Shown piece after piece: positions 33,004 through 42,076 of a stretch of DNA of 64,000 nt. Under the pieces are notes generated by a model. It was not told where the DNA came from. It ran no database searches and was given only the letters and a program-made list of their open reading frames with translations. The position numbers and the translations under genes are program-made. The stretch lies in contig NZ_CP122960.1 of NCBI RefSeq assembly GCF_029854195.1, positions 1,370,001 through 1,434,000 on the forward strand. Direction: 5' to 3'. The DNA is from Amylibacter sp. IMCC11727. GTDB lineage: Bacteria; Pseudomonadota; Alphaproteobacteria; Rhodobacterales; Rhodobacteraceae. How positions within the stretch are numbered: the first letter of the stretch is position 1; the number at the start of each line of letters is the position of its first letter.

Positions 33004-33704
33004 TGTTAGAAGTCAAAGACCTCCACGCCTACTACGGCAAGTCCCACATCCTTCAGGGTGTAAACCTCAACGTTCAAGAAGGCGAAATCGTCGCTCTTTT
33101 GGGCCGCAACGGGGTAGGGCGCTCCACAACCTGTAAGGCCATCATGGGCGAAGTGCCCCCACAAGGCTCGGTCATGTTCAAAGGGCAAGAACTTGCAGGC
33201 AAAAAAGCCTTTGAAATCGCCAACATCGGATTGGGCTACGTCCCCGAAAACCGCGATATCTTTCCAGGGCTCACAACGCGCCAAAACCTGATCCTCGGCC
33301 TCAAGCCAGGGCAAAAGGACGAAGATGGCCGCTGGTCCATGCAAAACATGTTCGACATGTTTTCCAACCTCAAAGAACGCGCCGATGTCGAAGCATCCGT
33401 TCTCTCTGGCGGGGAACAGCAAATGCTGACCATGTGTCGAACTTTGATCGGTGATCCGGAATTCATCATGATTGATGAGCCCACCGAAGGTCTGTCACCC
33501 CAAATGACTCAACGCGTGGCCGAACTGTTGCAAGAAATTGCCAAACGCAAAGTTGCGACCCTTCTGGTGGAACAAAAACTCTCCATCGCTATGGACATCG
33601 CCGACCGCGTGTATGTGATGGGCCACGGCCAAGTAGTGTTCGAAGGTACGCCACAAGAGCTCAAAGATCGCGACGACGTGCGCAAAGAATGGCTCGAAGT
33701 ATAA
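33003..33704 (+). CDS. LIV-type ABC transporter, ATP-binding protein (LivF-like) with Arg in Walker A
   Basis: A 233-residue ABC ATPase, the second of the LIV pair. Signature LSGGEQQML, Walker B with MIDEPTEGLSP and the switch His-like position in LLVEQKLSIA (Gln, as usual for LivF) are present. The Walker A reads GRNGVGRST: the normally invariant lysine is Arg40 (CGC at 33120-33122). The same substitution occurs in some LivF-like subfamilies, so this may be natural specialisation with ATP hydrolysis carried mostly by the LivG-like partner. Rest of the protein is intact. It ends at a terminator hairpin. Confidence 0.92.
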   Translation: MLEVKDLHAYYGKSHILQGVNLNVQEGEIVALLGRNGVGRSTTCKAIMGEVPPQGSVMFKGQELAGKKAFEIANIGLGYVPENRDIFPGLTTRQNLILGLKPGQKDEDGRWSMQNMFDMFSNLKERADVEASVLSGGEQQMLTMCRTLIGDPEFIMIDEPTEGLSPQMTQRVAELLQEIAKRKVATLLVEQKLSIAMDIADRVYVMGHGQVVFEGTPQELKDRDDVRKEWLEV

Positions 33705-33710
33705 TAACCA

Positions 33711-33735
33711 GTTAACGGCCTTCGTGGCCGTTAAC
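33711..33735 (+). terminator. terminator of the LIV operon
   Basis: A perfect 10-bp stem, GTTAACGGCC/GGCCGTTAAC (33711-33720 with 33726-33735, loop TTCGT), starts a few bases after the last LIV gene. A T-rich tail (CTCTTCGTTAAAATTTTTC) follows. Confidence 0.8.
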
Positions 33736-33845
33736 CTCTTCGTTAAAATTTTTCAGTCCAGATTGGCAACACGTTACCCATACCTAGGGGACCCCTGTTT
33801 CTGGGTGGTTTGCTTTTCCGTTTACGCCTTGGTAACGCTTCGCCA

Positions 33846-34448
33846 TTAACCGTGGTTAACGATCCACTCAATCATCTCATCCAAACAGTCTTTGCCAAAA
33901 AACGGTTCGTCTTTGTAAAACATCATCGGCGCCCCAAAGGCCCCTCTATCCACTGCCGCTTGCGTGGTGGCAAACAGGGCGTCCTTTGCCTCTGGTGATT
34001 GGATGCCCGTCATAATCTCCGCAGCTGGTAGGCCTGCGTTTTCCAACGTCTTTTCAATGACTTCCAGATCGCCCATGTTCAAACCATGCTGCCAAACCGC
34101 GTCAAAACACAGATCCACATACTGCATGAAATAGGGTTTATCCTGCGCAAATATAGCACCACGCATCACAGGTGTTGTCATCACAGGGAAATGGGGATTG
34201 AACTGAAACGGAATATCGTATTTTTCAATAAACCGCGCCATCACACGGCGCTGATATTCTATCTTGCCTTGAACCCCCTCAAATTGAACCAATGGTGGCG
34301 TATTTTTCGTTATCCGAAAAATTCCACCAAGCAAAACAGGCACATAGGCCGCTTTGGCCCCGCTGCGCGCCTCAATCTGATCCATGATCTTATGAACCAA
34401 ATACACATTCGGACTGGCAAAATCATAGATGAAATCAAAGGTCTTCAC
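33846..34448 (-). CDS. 2-hydroxychromene-2-carboxylate isomerase/DsbA-fold protein (kappa-GST-like)
   Basis: A 200-residue thioredoxin-fold protein of the HCCA isomerase/kappa glutathione transferase family. The opening FDFIYDFASPNVYLVHK contains the serine (S-P-N) that replaces the CxxC of DsbA and activates glutathione in this family. The cis-proline region is in RGAFGAPMMFYKDEPFFG. Members isomerise hydroxychromene carboxylates in naphthalene breakdown or act as glutathione-dependent isomerases. The GTG at 34448 was chosen because AGGAAA lies just upstream; a TTG at 34466 is an alternative. It stands alone, divergent from the ligase operon at 34610 by 161 bases. Confidence 0.88.
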   Translation of the reverse strand: MKTFDFIYDFASPNVYLVHKIMDQIEARSGAKAAYVPVLLGGIFRITKNTPPLVQFEGVQGKIEYQRRVMARFIEKYDIPFQFNPHFPVMTTPVMRGAIFAQDKPYFMQYVDLCFDAVWQHGLNMGDLEVIEKTLENAGLPAAEIMTGIQSPEAKDALFATTQAAVDRGAFGAPMMFYKDEPFFGKDCLDEMIEWIVNHG

Positions 34449-34522
34449 GGGGTTTCCTTTCGCCAAATTTACCCAACCCTAAAAACCCGATTGTCGCTCT
34501 GTCAAACACTCCGCAGCGTTAC

Positions 34523-34538
34523 TTGGACAATGGTCCAA
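34523..34538. promoter_or_regulatory. inverted repeat TTGGAC-N4-GTCCAA, candidate operator
   Basis: A perfect 6-bp inverted repeat with a 4-base spacer (TTGGACAATGGTCCAA) lies in the divergent gap 72 bases upstream of the ligase ATG. It has the form of a dimeric regulator site for either or both divergent genes. Confidence 0.35.
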
Positions 34539-34609
34539 AAAGCCAAAGAAACCTGCTTACTTCCCCAAAAATTTGCGTAAACTAAACCAAATTTTAACGG
34601 AGAGATGCT

Positions 34610-36238
34610 ATGCAAGGCCTCATGATGAATCGCCCGCTTCGGGTGAACGAAATTCTAACTTTCGCGGCAGAGGTTCATGGCGACAGCGAAGTCGTCTCTG
34701 TCACAGTCGAAGGCGGCATCCACCGCACCACGTACCGCGATATTGAAAAACGCACGCGTCAGCTCGCAAATGTGCTGAAAAAACTTGGCGTTGATCACGG
34801 GGATCGCGTCGCGACATTGGCGTGGAACGGCTATCGCCATCTGGAATTGTACTACGGCATTGCGGGGATCGGTGCGGTGTGCCACACGATTAACCCGCGT
34901 CTATCTGCGGAACAAATGATCTACATCGTGAACCATGCCGAAGACAAAGTCATCTTCGTTGATTTGACTTTTATCCCTATTCTCAATGCGTTACAGGCAC
35001 AATTGCCCAAAGACTTGATTTATGTGGCAATGACAGACCGGGCGCACATGCCTGAAACCGATATCCCCAATCTGCTCTGCTACGAAGACCTGATGGATGC
35101 AGAAACCTCCGATTTCGATTGGCCCGAGTTCGATGAAAACACCGCCTGTGGTTTGTGCTACACCTCTGGCACTACGGGCAATCCAAAGGGGGCATTATAC
35201 TCCCACCGCTCCACTGTTTTGCACGCCATGATGGGCGTCATTTCTCTGCAAACCTGCCTGCGGCCGGGCAAACGCATCCTGCCTGTTGTCCCACTATTCC
35301 ACGTCAACGCATGGGGCCTACCCTACGCCGCACCGCTATCAGGTGCCTCCCTTATTTTTCCGGGGGCTGCCCTTGATGGCCCAAGCGTGCATAAGTTGAT
35401 GGAAGACGAGCAGGTCTTTTCCGCATGGGGCGTGCCAACCGTTTGGATGGGTCTGCTCGGCGAAATTAAGGCAAAAGGCGGTAAGCCAAGCGCCTTTGGC
35501 GAGGTCATCATCGGTGGTTCTGCCGCACCACGGCCTATGATTGAAGCCTTTGAAAACATGGATGTTTCCGTATGCCACGCATGGGGTATGACCGAAATGA
35601 GCCCCATCGGAACCGTGGGCGTTTTGAATCTTGAACAGGAAAAACTGCCCCTTCAAGACCGCATTGATCTTAAGGCAAAACAGGGCCGCCGCGTGTTCGG
35701 CGTGGACCTGAAAATTGTCGATGAAGACGGCAATCGCATGCCCCACGATGGGGTGGCCCAAGGCGAATTATTCGTGCGTGGCAACGCCATCGTGTCAGGC
35801 TATTTCAAGAACGAAGAGGCCAGCAAATCCTCCGTTGACGCAGAGGGTTGGTTTGGCACAGGCGACGTGGCCAAAATAGAACCGAACGGCATGCTGACCA
35901 TCACCGACCGCGCCAAGGACCTGATTAAATCAGGGGGTGAATGGATCAGCTCCATCGACGTTGAAAACATGGCCATGGCCCATGAAAACGTGGCCAATTG
36001 CGCCGTTATCGCCATCCCCGACAAAAAATGGGACGAACGCCCCTTGCTGATCGTTGTCCCCACCGAGGGCGCGCAGCGGGATGCCGAACCCATATTGGAC
36101 TTGCTGTCTCAGAACCTAGCAAAATGGCAGGTGCCAGATGAGGTCGTGTTTGTGGATGATTTGCCCCTTACGGCGACGGGCAAAGTGTCAAAACTCACGT
36201 TGCGCCAGCGCCACAATGATGGGACCTTAATGGGATGA
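34610..36238 (+). CDS. acyl-CoA ligase (AlkK/DmdB-like)
   Basis: A 542-residue adenylate-forming enzyme that resembles medium-chain fatty acyl-CoA ligases and the methylmercaptopropionate-CoA ligase DmdB of roseobacters. P-loop CYTSGTTGNPKG is near 182, HAWGMTEMSP near 322, WFGTGDVAKIEPNG near 415, the hinge ITDRAKDLIKSGGEW follows, and the C-terminal lysine is in TATGKVSKLTL. No DMSP demethylase or dmdC/dmdD neighbours are present, so I do not use that name. It starts a six-gene plus-strand operon with GGAGAG before the ATG. The crotonase gene overlaps its stop by 4 bases. Confidence 0.9.
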   Translation: MQGLMMNRPLRVNEILTFAAEVHGDSEVVSVTVEGGIHRTTYRDIEKRTRQLANVLKKLGVDHGDRVATLAWNGYRHLELYYGIAGIGAVCHTINPRLSAEQMIYIVNHAEDKVIFVDLTFIPILNALQAQLPKDLIYVAMTDRAHMPETDIPNLLCYEDLMDAETSDFDWPEFDENTACGLCYTSGTTGNPKGALYSHRSTVLHAMMGVISLQTCLRPGKRILPVVPLFHVNAWGLPYAAPLSGASLIFPGAALDGPSVHKLMEDEQVFSAWGVPTVWMGLLGEIKAKGGKPSAFGEVIIGGSAAPRPMIEAFENMDVSVCHAWGMTEMSPIGTVGVLNLEQEKLPLQDRIDLKAKQGRRVFGVDLKIVDEDGNRMPHDGVAQGELFVRGNAIVSGYFKNEEASKSSVDAEGWFGTGDVAKIEPNGMLTITDRAKDLIKSGGEWISSIDVENMAMAHENVANCAVIAIPDKKWDERPLLIVVPTEGAQRDAEPILDLLSQNLAKWQVPDEVVFVDDLPLTATGKVSKLTLRQRHNDGTLMG

Positions 36239-36993
36239 GCCGTGCAGATTTCACACTCGAAAACCTTGGCGGTGGTATCGCCCGAATAATGCTGCATCGC
36301 GCGCCGGTGAACGCGCTCACGCCTTCATTTTTGGACGGTTTGTCAGATGCTTACGACCAGATCGCCAATGATCCAGACGTGCGGGCCGTCATCCTTGCCA
36401 GCGGGCAAAAGGTGCTGTCTGGTGGGCTTGATTTAAAGGCAGCGCAAGGGTTCAGTCAGGCAGATGAATGGGACATAGTGCGTGGTCTCAACCAAAGTTT
36501 TGCCAAACTTTACGCATTGCCAAAACCCACCATTTGCGCGGTAAACGGTGCGGCGATTGCAGGTGGTTTTTTCTTTGTTCTGGGCAGCGATTATCGCATC
36601 GGTGACACCCGCGCCAGTGTCGGATTGGCCGAAGTGCGCGTCGGCGCGACACTCCCCGCTGGGCCCGAAGCGATTGCCAAAGCAGAGCTGCATCCCAATG
36701 ACCTGCGCAAACTGCTGTTGAACGGGGAACCTTACAACGCGGAACAGGCTTTAGCGGCAGGCATTCTCGATGCTGTGGTAGAACCAGACGCATTGATGGA
36801 AACGGCGTTGAAAGCTGCAGAAAAATACGCGGCCTTGCCCCCCAAAACCTACGCCGTGGCAAAATCACAGCTGCGTCGTGATACGGTGCAGGCCATTGAA
36901 ACGGCAATGAAAAACGGCGCAAACACGCCCGAAGGTGGATGGTTTTCCGATGAAACCAAACCTGCCATGCAGGCCATGGTTGGCCCAGCCTAA
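36235..36993 (+). CDS. enoyl-CoA hydratase/isomerase (crotonase family)
   Basis: A 252-residue crotonase-fold enzyme. The oxyanion region QKVLSGGLDLKAAQG is near 58-72 and the second in NGAAIAGGFFFVLGSDYRIG near 105. In the position of the paired catalytic glutamates the text is GLAEVRVGATLP, so one acidic residue remains and isomerase or hydratase activity cannot be distinguished. The C-terminal helices look normal. It overlaps the ligase gene by 4 bases and is followed closely by the serine esterase gene. Confidence 0.88.
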   Translation: MSRADFTLENLGGGIARIMLHRAPVNALTPSFLDGLSDAYDQIANDPDVRAVILASGQKVLSGGLDLKAAQGFSQADEWDIVRGLNQSFAKLYALPKPTICAVNGAAIAGGFFFVLGSDYRIGDTRASVGLAEVRVGATLPAGPEAIAKAELHPNDLRKLLLNGEPYNAEQALAAGILDAVVEPDALMETALKAAEKYAALPPKTYAVAKSQLRRDTVQAIETAMKNGANTPEGGWFSDETKPAMQAMVGPA

Positions 36994-37009
36994 AACGGAA
37001 AGTAATCTG

Positions 37010-38239
37010 ATGACTCAACGCACGCTTACCTTTGACACGAACCGTTTGAATCGTATTGCCACATGGATGGACAGCTACGTGGCAGATCGAAAGTTTGCGG
37101 GGTCATCCGTGTTGATCAACCGAAATGGGCAAGAGGCATATTTCAACGCAACAGGTTTGCGCGATGTCGAAAATAGCCTGCCGTTTGAACGTGATACCGT
37201 GGCGCGTATTTATTCCATGACCAAACCGATTACATCCGTTGCGATCATGATGCTGGTGGAACGCGGTTTGTTCCATATTGATGCGCCGCTTTCGGATTTT
37301 GTGCCCGAATTTGCGCAGTGCCACGCGTTGATTGACGGAGCCACGGCAATCGATCAAACCGAACCCGCGCCTTGCCCCACAATTCAACAGCTTTTGACCC
37401 ACACCAGCGGGCTGAGTTATCCGTTTAATCCAGGTGTCTTGCCCAAAGCGATGGAAGAAAAAGACCTTATTTTCAAAGGTCAACAAGGTCCGCTCGCCGA
37501 TGTGGTGCGCGAACTGGCGAGCCTGCCGCTGGCGTTTCAGCCAGGTACCCGCTGGGAATATTCCGTATCCACGGATGTGCTAGGCCGCGTGGTCGAAGTG
37601 GTCAGCGGCCAGCCGCTCGATCTGTTTTTCCAAGACCATATTTTCGATCCCCTTGATATGAATGACACCGCGTTTTCCATTGCGTCTGACAAGCTGGATC
37701 GTTTTGCGAGTCTTTACACCCCGCTTGAAGGCAACGCGATGGCGCTGAATTCTGCCAAATCGGGTGGTGAAACCCTGCGGCTTGTGGACAGCGCGGCCAA
37801 AACACCCTTTGCCAACACGGAAACCTTTTCAGGGGGTGGTGGATTGGTGGGCACCATCGACGATTACATGCGGTTTTGCGAAATGATCCGCCAAGGTGGC
37901 ATGTTGGATCAACAACGTCTGTTATCGCCATTAACCGTTGATTTTATGCGTAAAAACCATCTGCCCGGCGACATTGCTGACATGGGGCCAAGCAGTTTTG
38001 CCGAACAACCGATGGAAGGCATGGGCTTTGGTTTGGGTGGGTCAGTCGTGCGCAATCCCGGCCGTGTTGGCTGCCCTGCAAGTATCGGAGATTTCAGCTG
38101 GGGTGGTATGGCATCGACCTTTTTCTGGATTGATCCCGTGCTCGACATGTCAGTGGTGTTTTTCACTCAACTTTCCCCCAGCAGCAGCTATCCCGCCCGT
38201 CCGCAGCTCAAGGCGCTGGTGCATGGAGCATTGGTCTGA
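37010..38239 (+). CDS. serine hydrolase of the class C beta-lactamase/esterase family VIII fold
   Basis: A 409-residue protein of the beta-lactamase fold. The nucleophile and base are in IYSMTKPITS (Ser69, Lys72); a Tyr motif WEYSVSTDVLG takes the place of YxN, and the third motif appears as FSWGGMAST. These are the marks of family VIII carboxylesterases (EstB type) rather than true beta-lactamases. No signal peptide is seen, so it acts in the cytoplasm on an ester, amide or thioester. ATG 37010 was chosen because GGAAAG lies upstream and upstream in-frame text overlaps the crotonase gene. It ends in TGATG with the next gene. An esterase between CoA ligases is unusual and may free an acid from an ester before activation. 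Confidence 0.88.
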   Translation: MTQRTLTFDTNRLNRIATWMDSYVADRKFAGSSVLINRNGQEAYFNATGLRDVENSLPFERDTVARIYSMTKPITSVAIMMLVERGLFHIDAPLSDFVPEFAQCHALIDGATAIDQTEPAPCPTIQQLLTHTSGLSYPFNPGVLPKAMEEKDLIFKGQQGPLADVVRELASLPLAFQPGTRWEYSVSTDVLGRVVEVVSGQPLDLFFQDHIFDPLDMNDTAFSIASDKLDRFASLYTPLEGNAMALNSAKSGGETLRLVDSAAKTPFANTETFSGGGGLVGTIDDYMRFCEMIRQGGMLDQQRLLSPLTVDFMRKNHLPGDIADMGPSSFAEQPMEGMGFGLGGSVVRNPGRVGCPASIGDFSWGGMASTFFWIDPVLDMSVVFFTQLSPSSSYPARPQLKALVHGALV

Positions 38240-40182
38240 TGGGGCAGGCGCGCCCCATTGTGTGGCAACCTTCGGCCGAACGCGCAGCACAATCGCGCAT
38301 GGCAGCTTACATTGATTGGTTGGCGCAAAACCGCGACCTGACTTTCGCGGATTATCCTGCACTGTGGGACTGGAGTGTCACCGAGATAGAGGCGTTTTGG
38401 GAAACCATTTGCCAGTTTTTCGATATTCCAATGTCGAAACCTTACACATCGGTTTTAAAGAAACGGGTGATGCCAGGGGCGGACTGGTTTGATGGCGCTG
38501 CGTTAAACTACATTGATGCCATTTCGCGGTACGCAGTTGCCCATCCGCAAGACATCGCGCTGATTTCGCAATCTGAAACTTTCGGGCGCAGCGAATTGAC
38601 TTGGGGTGCATTGCACCAACAAATTTCCAGTGTCGCCAGCCACTTAACGGATATGGGTGTTGAAAAAGGGGATCGGGTGGTGGCGGTTTTGCCCAACACG
38701 CCCGCGTCCATAATCGCCTGTTTGGCCACGGCGAGCCTTGGGGCGATTTGGTCGCTTTGCGCGCCTGATATGGGGCACACGGCCATCGTGGATCGGTTTT
38801 CGCAGATCGAACCAAAAGTGCTTATCACCCAAGACAGCTATGTTCATGGGGGGAAAACCGTCGATCGCTCGGACGTGATCAAAGTGGTCGCTGACAGCCT
38901 GCCGACCGTAACCCATCACATCGAGATTTCGGCGAAAGCTGGAATAACTTGGGCTGAGTTGCTGCACAGGGATGTTCCGCTTACCCCGTTACAAGTGCCA
39001 TTCAGTCATCCTCTTTGGGTGGTTTATTCTTCGGGGACAACAGGCAATCCAAAACCGATTGTTCACGGCCACGGCGGCGTTTTATTAGAGGCCGCAAAAC
39101 AATCATTGCACCAAGACCTAAAGGCGGGCGAACGCTTTTGCTGGCTCACATCATCGGGCTGGATCATGTGGAATGTGCAACTTGCAGCGTTGGCGCAGGG
39201 CATGACCGTGTGTATGTTCGACGGAGCGCCCAACCACCCAGATTGGTCCGCTGTGTGGGATTTTGCGTCCAAGGAACGGCTGAATTATTTTGGTGCAGGG
39301 GCGGCGTTTTTCGCCAGTTGCGGCAAAGAGGGTATCACACCGGCGAAGGATTGCGATCTGTCAGCGCTGCATTCGCTTGGCTCGACGGGATCGCCATTAA
39401 GCGAAGATGCCTATGATTGGATTTACAGCGCGGTAAAGCCCGACATCTGGCTTGCGCCAATTTCTGGGGGAACCGATTTTGCAGGCGCATTCGTGTGCGG
39501 CAATCCCATGTTGCCCGTGCGCAAAGGCGAAATGCAAGCCCGTGCCTTGGGTAATGCCGTGCGGGCCTTTGATGTGGACGGAAATGAGGTGATTGGTGAG
39601 GTCGGCGAATTGGTTTGCACCGAACCTTTGCCGTCCATGCCCTTGTTTTTCTGGGGGGATACGGACGGATCACGGCTGCATGACAGCTATTTTGATACCT
39701 ATCCAAATGTGTGGCGGCATGGAGATTGGATCGAAATTACCTCTGAGGGCGGGTCGGTGATTTATGGGCGATCCGATGCCACGATCAACCGCAAAGGCCT
39801 GCGGCTCGGCTCCAGTGAAATTTATCAGGCGGTGGAGGGACTGGACGTTGTTCTCGACAGTCTGGTGATTGATCTGGAGTTTCTGGGCCGTGACAGTTTT
39901 ATGCCCTTGTTTGTGGTTTTGCGCGATGGTCATAGGTTGGATGACACGCTAAAAGCGCAGATCAACGCGGCCATCAAAAGAGATGTTTCAGCGCGGTTTC
40001 AACCGAATGAAATTATCCAAGTGGCTGAAATTCCACGCACTTTGTCGGGGAAAAAGCTTGAGGTGCCTGTGAAAAAACTTCTTCTAGGGGGGGATCCTGC
40101 CAAAGTGGTTAATCGCGACAGCATGGCCAACCCAGACAGTTTCGACACCTTCATCGCCTATGCGGCAGAAAGACAAACCTGA
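38239..40182 (+). CDS. acetoacetyl-CoA synthetase
   Basis: A 647-residue ligase that converts acetoacetate, ATP and CoA to acetoacetyl-CoA. The N-terminal domain (YIDWLAQNRDLTFADYPALW) and overall length match acetoacetate-CoA ligases. P-loop VYSSGTTGNPKPIVHG is near 257, GGTDFAGAF near 410, HGDWIEIT near 497, GRSDATINRKGLRLGSSEIY just after, and the C-terminal lysine is in RTLSGKKLEVPVKK. It starts in TGATG overlap with the serine esterase and ends in TGATG with TesB, so the three are tightly coupled. Its presence suggests that the pathway gives acetoacetate, or a related 3-keto acid. Confidence 0.92.
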   Translation: MGQARPIVWQPSAERAAQSRMAAYIDWLAQNRDLTFADYPALWDWSVTEIEAFWETICQFFDIPMSKPYTSVLKKRVMPGADWFDGAALNYIDAISRYAVAHPQDIALISQSETFGRSELTWGALHQQISSVASHLTDMGVEKGDRVVAVLPNTPASIIACLATASLGAIWSLCAPDMGHTAIVDRFSQIEPKVLITQDSYVHGGKTVDRSDVIKVVADSLPTVTHHIEISAKAGITWAELLHRDVPLTPLQVPFSHPLWVVYSSGTTGNPKPIVHGHGGVLLEAAKQSLHQDLKAGERFCWLTSSGWIMWNVQLAALAQGMTVCMFDGAPNHPDWSAVWDFASKERLNYFGAGAAFFASCGKEGITPAKDCDLSALHSLGSTGSPLSEDAYDWIYSAVKPDIWLAPISGGTDFAGAFVCGNPMLPVRKGEMQARALGNAVRAFDVDGNEVIGEVGELVCTEPLPSMPLFFWGDTDGSRLHDSYFDTYPNVWRHGDWIEITSEGGSVIYGRSDATINRKGLRLGSSEIYQAVEGLDVVLDSLVIDLEFLGRDSFMPLFVVLRDGHRLDDTLKAQINAAIKRDVSARFQPNEIIQVAEIPRTLSGKKLEVPVKKLLLGGDPAKVVNRDSMANPDSFDTFIAYAAERQT

Positions 40183-41057
40183 TGTCCGACGAATTGGCAG
40201 AACTGCTCAATATCCTTGAAATTGAACAGCTAGAAGTAGACCTGTTTCGTGGCATTGGCGGGGGCGGGGAAACCACCGTTCGCATTTTTGGGGGGCAGGT
40301 GATCGCGCAGGCGCTGGCGGCCGCGTATAAAACCGTAGACGCGCGTTTGTGCCATTCGCTCCATGCCTATTTCATTCGGGCTGGTGATCCGTCCATTCCA
40401 GTTATTTACCAAGTGGACCGCGCCCGTGATGGGGGCAGTTTCACCACCCGCCGCGTGGTGGCCGTGCAGCACGGGAAGCAAATCCTCAACATGTCTGCAT
40501 CGTTTCACGTGGATGAAGACGGCTGGGGTCATCAACACACGATGCCAGATGTGAAAGGCCCAGATGGCCTGCAATCCCGCGCCGAACAACGCGAGGAAAA
40601 CAAAGATCGCATTCCCGAAAAATACCGCAAAGATTTCTTGCGCAAGCGCCCCATCGAAATCCGCGAAGTGGCTCCGCAAGATTGGTTCAACCCCGTAAAA
40701 GCCAGCGATGAAAACAATTTATGGTTCCGCGTACCAGGGGCAGGTGGAGCGGATGCAAAGATGCAGCATTGCTTGCTCGCTTACGCATCTGACATGAACC
40801 TACTCGGTTCGTCTTTGCGACCCCACGGCGCATCTTTTTTTAAAGGGCAGGTGATGACAGCCAGCCTCGATCACGCCATGTGGTTCCATAAACCCGTGAA
40901 CTTTGACGACTGGCATTTGTATTCTATGGACAGCCCGTTCACAGGCGGTGCGCGAGGATTTAATCGTGGTACGATTTACACGCAAAGTGGTGAATTGGTG
41001 GCGAGCGTTGCGCAAGAAGGGCTCGTTCGGCCTATCAACAAAGACAAAAAATCATGA
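40182..41057 (+). CDS. tesB: acyl-CoA thioesterase II (TesB-like)
   Basis: A 291-residue double-hotdog thioesterase. The first hotdog carries FGGQVIAQALAAAYKTV, the second SLDHAMWFHKPVNFDDWHLY, and the catalytic Asp in that block and the Gln of VASVAQEGL match the family. It hydrolyses a broad range of acyl-CoAs to acid and CoA, in the cytoplasm. The gene overlaps both neighbours (TGATG at the start, ATGA with the amidohydrolase). Having thioesterase and ligases in the same operon suggests CoA recycling or export of an acid rather than complete oxidation. Confidence 0.9.
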   Translation: MSDELAELLNILEIEQLEVDLFRGIGGGGETTVRIFGGQVIAQALAAAYKTVDARLCHSLHAYFIRAGDPSIPVIYQVDRARDGGSFTTRRVVAVQHGKQILNMSASFHVDEDGWGHQHTMPDVKGPDGLQSRAEQREENKDRIPEKYRKDFLRKRPIEIREVAPQDWFNPVKASDENNLWFRVPGAGGADAKMQHCLLAYASDMNLLGSSLRPHGASFFKGQVMTASLDHAMWFHKPVNFDDWHLYSMDSPFTGGARGFNRGTIYTQSGELVASVAQEGLVRPINKDKKS

Positions 41058-42073
41058 AATCTTGGATCGCAGAGGCCGCCAGTCGCGATGATTGGTTGGC
41101 GTTAACAATAGAAGAGCCCATCGCGCCTGACATGGAAATTGTCGATCCGCATCATCATTTATGGAACCGTGATGGCACAGCGTACGAAGTGAACGGGCTA
41201 TGGTCTGACACGGGGGCAGGCCATAAAGTTGTGCAAACCGTGTTCATCGAATGCGGATCGTTTTATTACAAAGACGTGGAAGAGGGTTTCGCACCTGTTG
41301 GCGAAACCGCCTATGTTGCGGGGCAGGCGGCACTGGCGGCGCGAAGCCCAGAAAAAGCACAGATCGCGGGTATTGTGGCCCATGCAGATTTGCGGCGTGA
41401 AAACCTATCCGAGGTCTTGGATGCTCATGCGGCCGTGGGCGGTGCGCTGTTCAAAGGTATTCGCCACGCGCTGGCCTGGGATGATGATCCTTCGGCGTTT
41501 AAAATTCAATCCCGTGGGGTTGGCGGCCTTGCACACGATCCTGACTTTCGCCGTGGATTGCGCCTGTTGGGGGAACGTGGCCTGACCTATGACACATGGC
41601 ATTACCACCATCAAAACAAAGACTTCATCGCACTGGCAAAAGCGGTGCCAGAAACAACACTTGTGCTCGATCATTTTGGAACGCCGCTTGGTGTTGGGCA
41701 GTTTGAGGGTAAGCGGGACGAGATTTTCGCCGCTTGGAAAGATGATGTGGCAGCGCTTGCAGACTGCCCAAATGTGGTGGCCAAACTGGGGGGAATGGCG
41801 ATGCCCGACAATGGCTATGGCTGGCATGAATGGGATCGGCCTATCGGGTCGGAAGAATTTGTAGAAGCACAAGCCCCTTGGTATCACCACATGATCGCGT
41901 GTTTTGGCGCGGATCGCTGCATGTTCGAAAGCAACTTTCCTGTGGATCGTGCGTCGATCAGCTATGGCGTGCTGTGGAATGGGCTCAAAAAAATTGCGGC
42001 GGATTACCCGCCGCAAGATCAAATGATGATGTTTTCAGGCACGTCCCGAAGGGTTTACGGCCTGCCGTCCTAG
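41054..42073 (+). CDS. amidohydrolase (TIM-barrel metal-dependent hydrolase, PF04909 type)
   Basis: A 339-residue amidohydrolase of the Amidohydro_2 group (2-pyrone-4,6-dicarboxylate lactonase, L-fucono-lactonase relatives). The metal motif DPHHHLW is near 34-40, a later histidine-containing strand is LVLDHFGTPLG near 207, and the conserved aspartate region is in RCMFESNFPVDRAS near 297. It hydrolyses lactones, or decarboxylates aromatic acids; the substrate is unknown. It ends the plus-strand operon only 3 bases before the convergent SDR gene, so there is no room for a separate terminator. Confidence 0.88.
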   Translation: MKSWIAEAASRDDWLALTIEEPIAPDMEIVDPHHHLWNRDGTAYEVNGLWSDTGAGHKVVQTVFIECGSFYYKDVEEGFAPVGETAYVAGQAALAARSPEKAQIAGIVAHADLRRENLSEVLDAHAAVGGALFKGIRHALAWDDDPSAFKIQSRGVGGLAHDPDFRRGLRLLGERGLTYDTWHYHHQNKDFIALAKAVPETTLVLDHFGTPLGVGQFEGKRDEIFAAWKDDVAALADCPNVVAKLGGMAMPDNGYGWHEWDRPIGSEEFVEAQAPWYHHMIACFGADRCMFESNFPVDRASISYGVLWNGLKKIAADYPPQDQMMMFSGTSRRVYGLPS

Positions 42074-42076
42074 GGT

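Noticed and set aside
34610..36238. DMSP demethylation ligase DmdB
   Set aside because: The sequence is similar, but no dmdA, dmdC or dmdD neighbour exists and the operon has a different theme; a broader acyl-CoA ligase call is safer.
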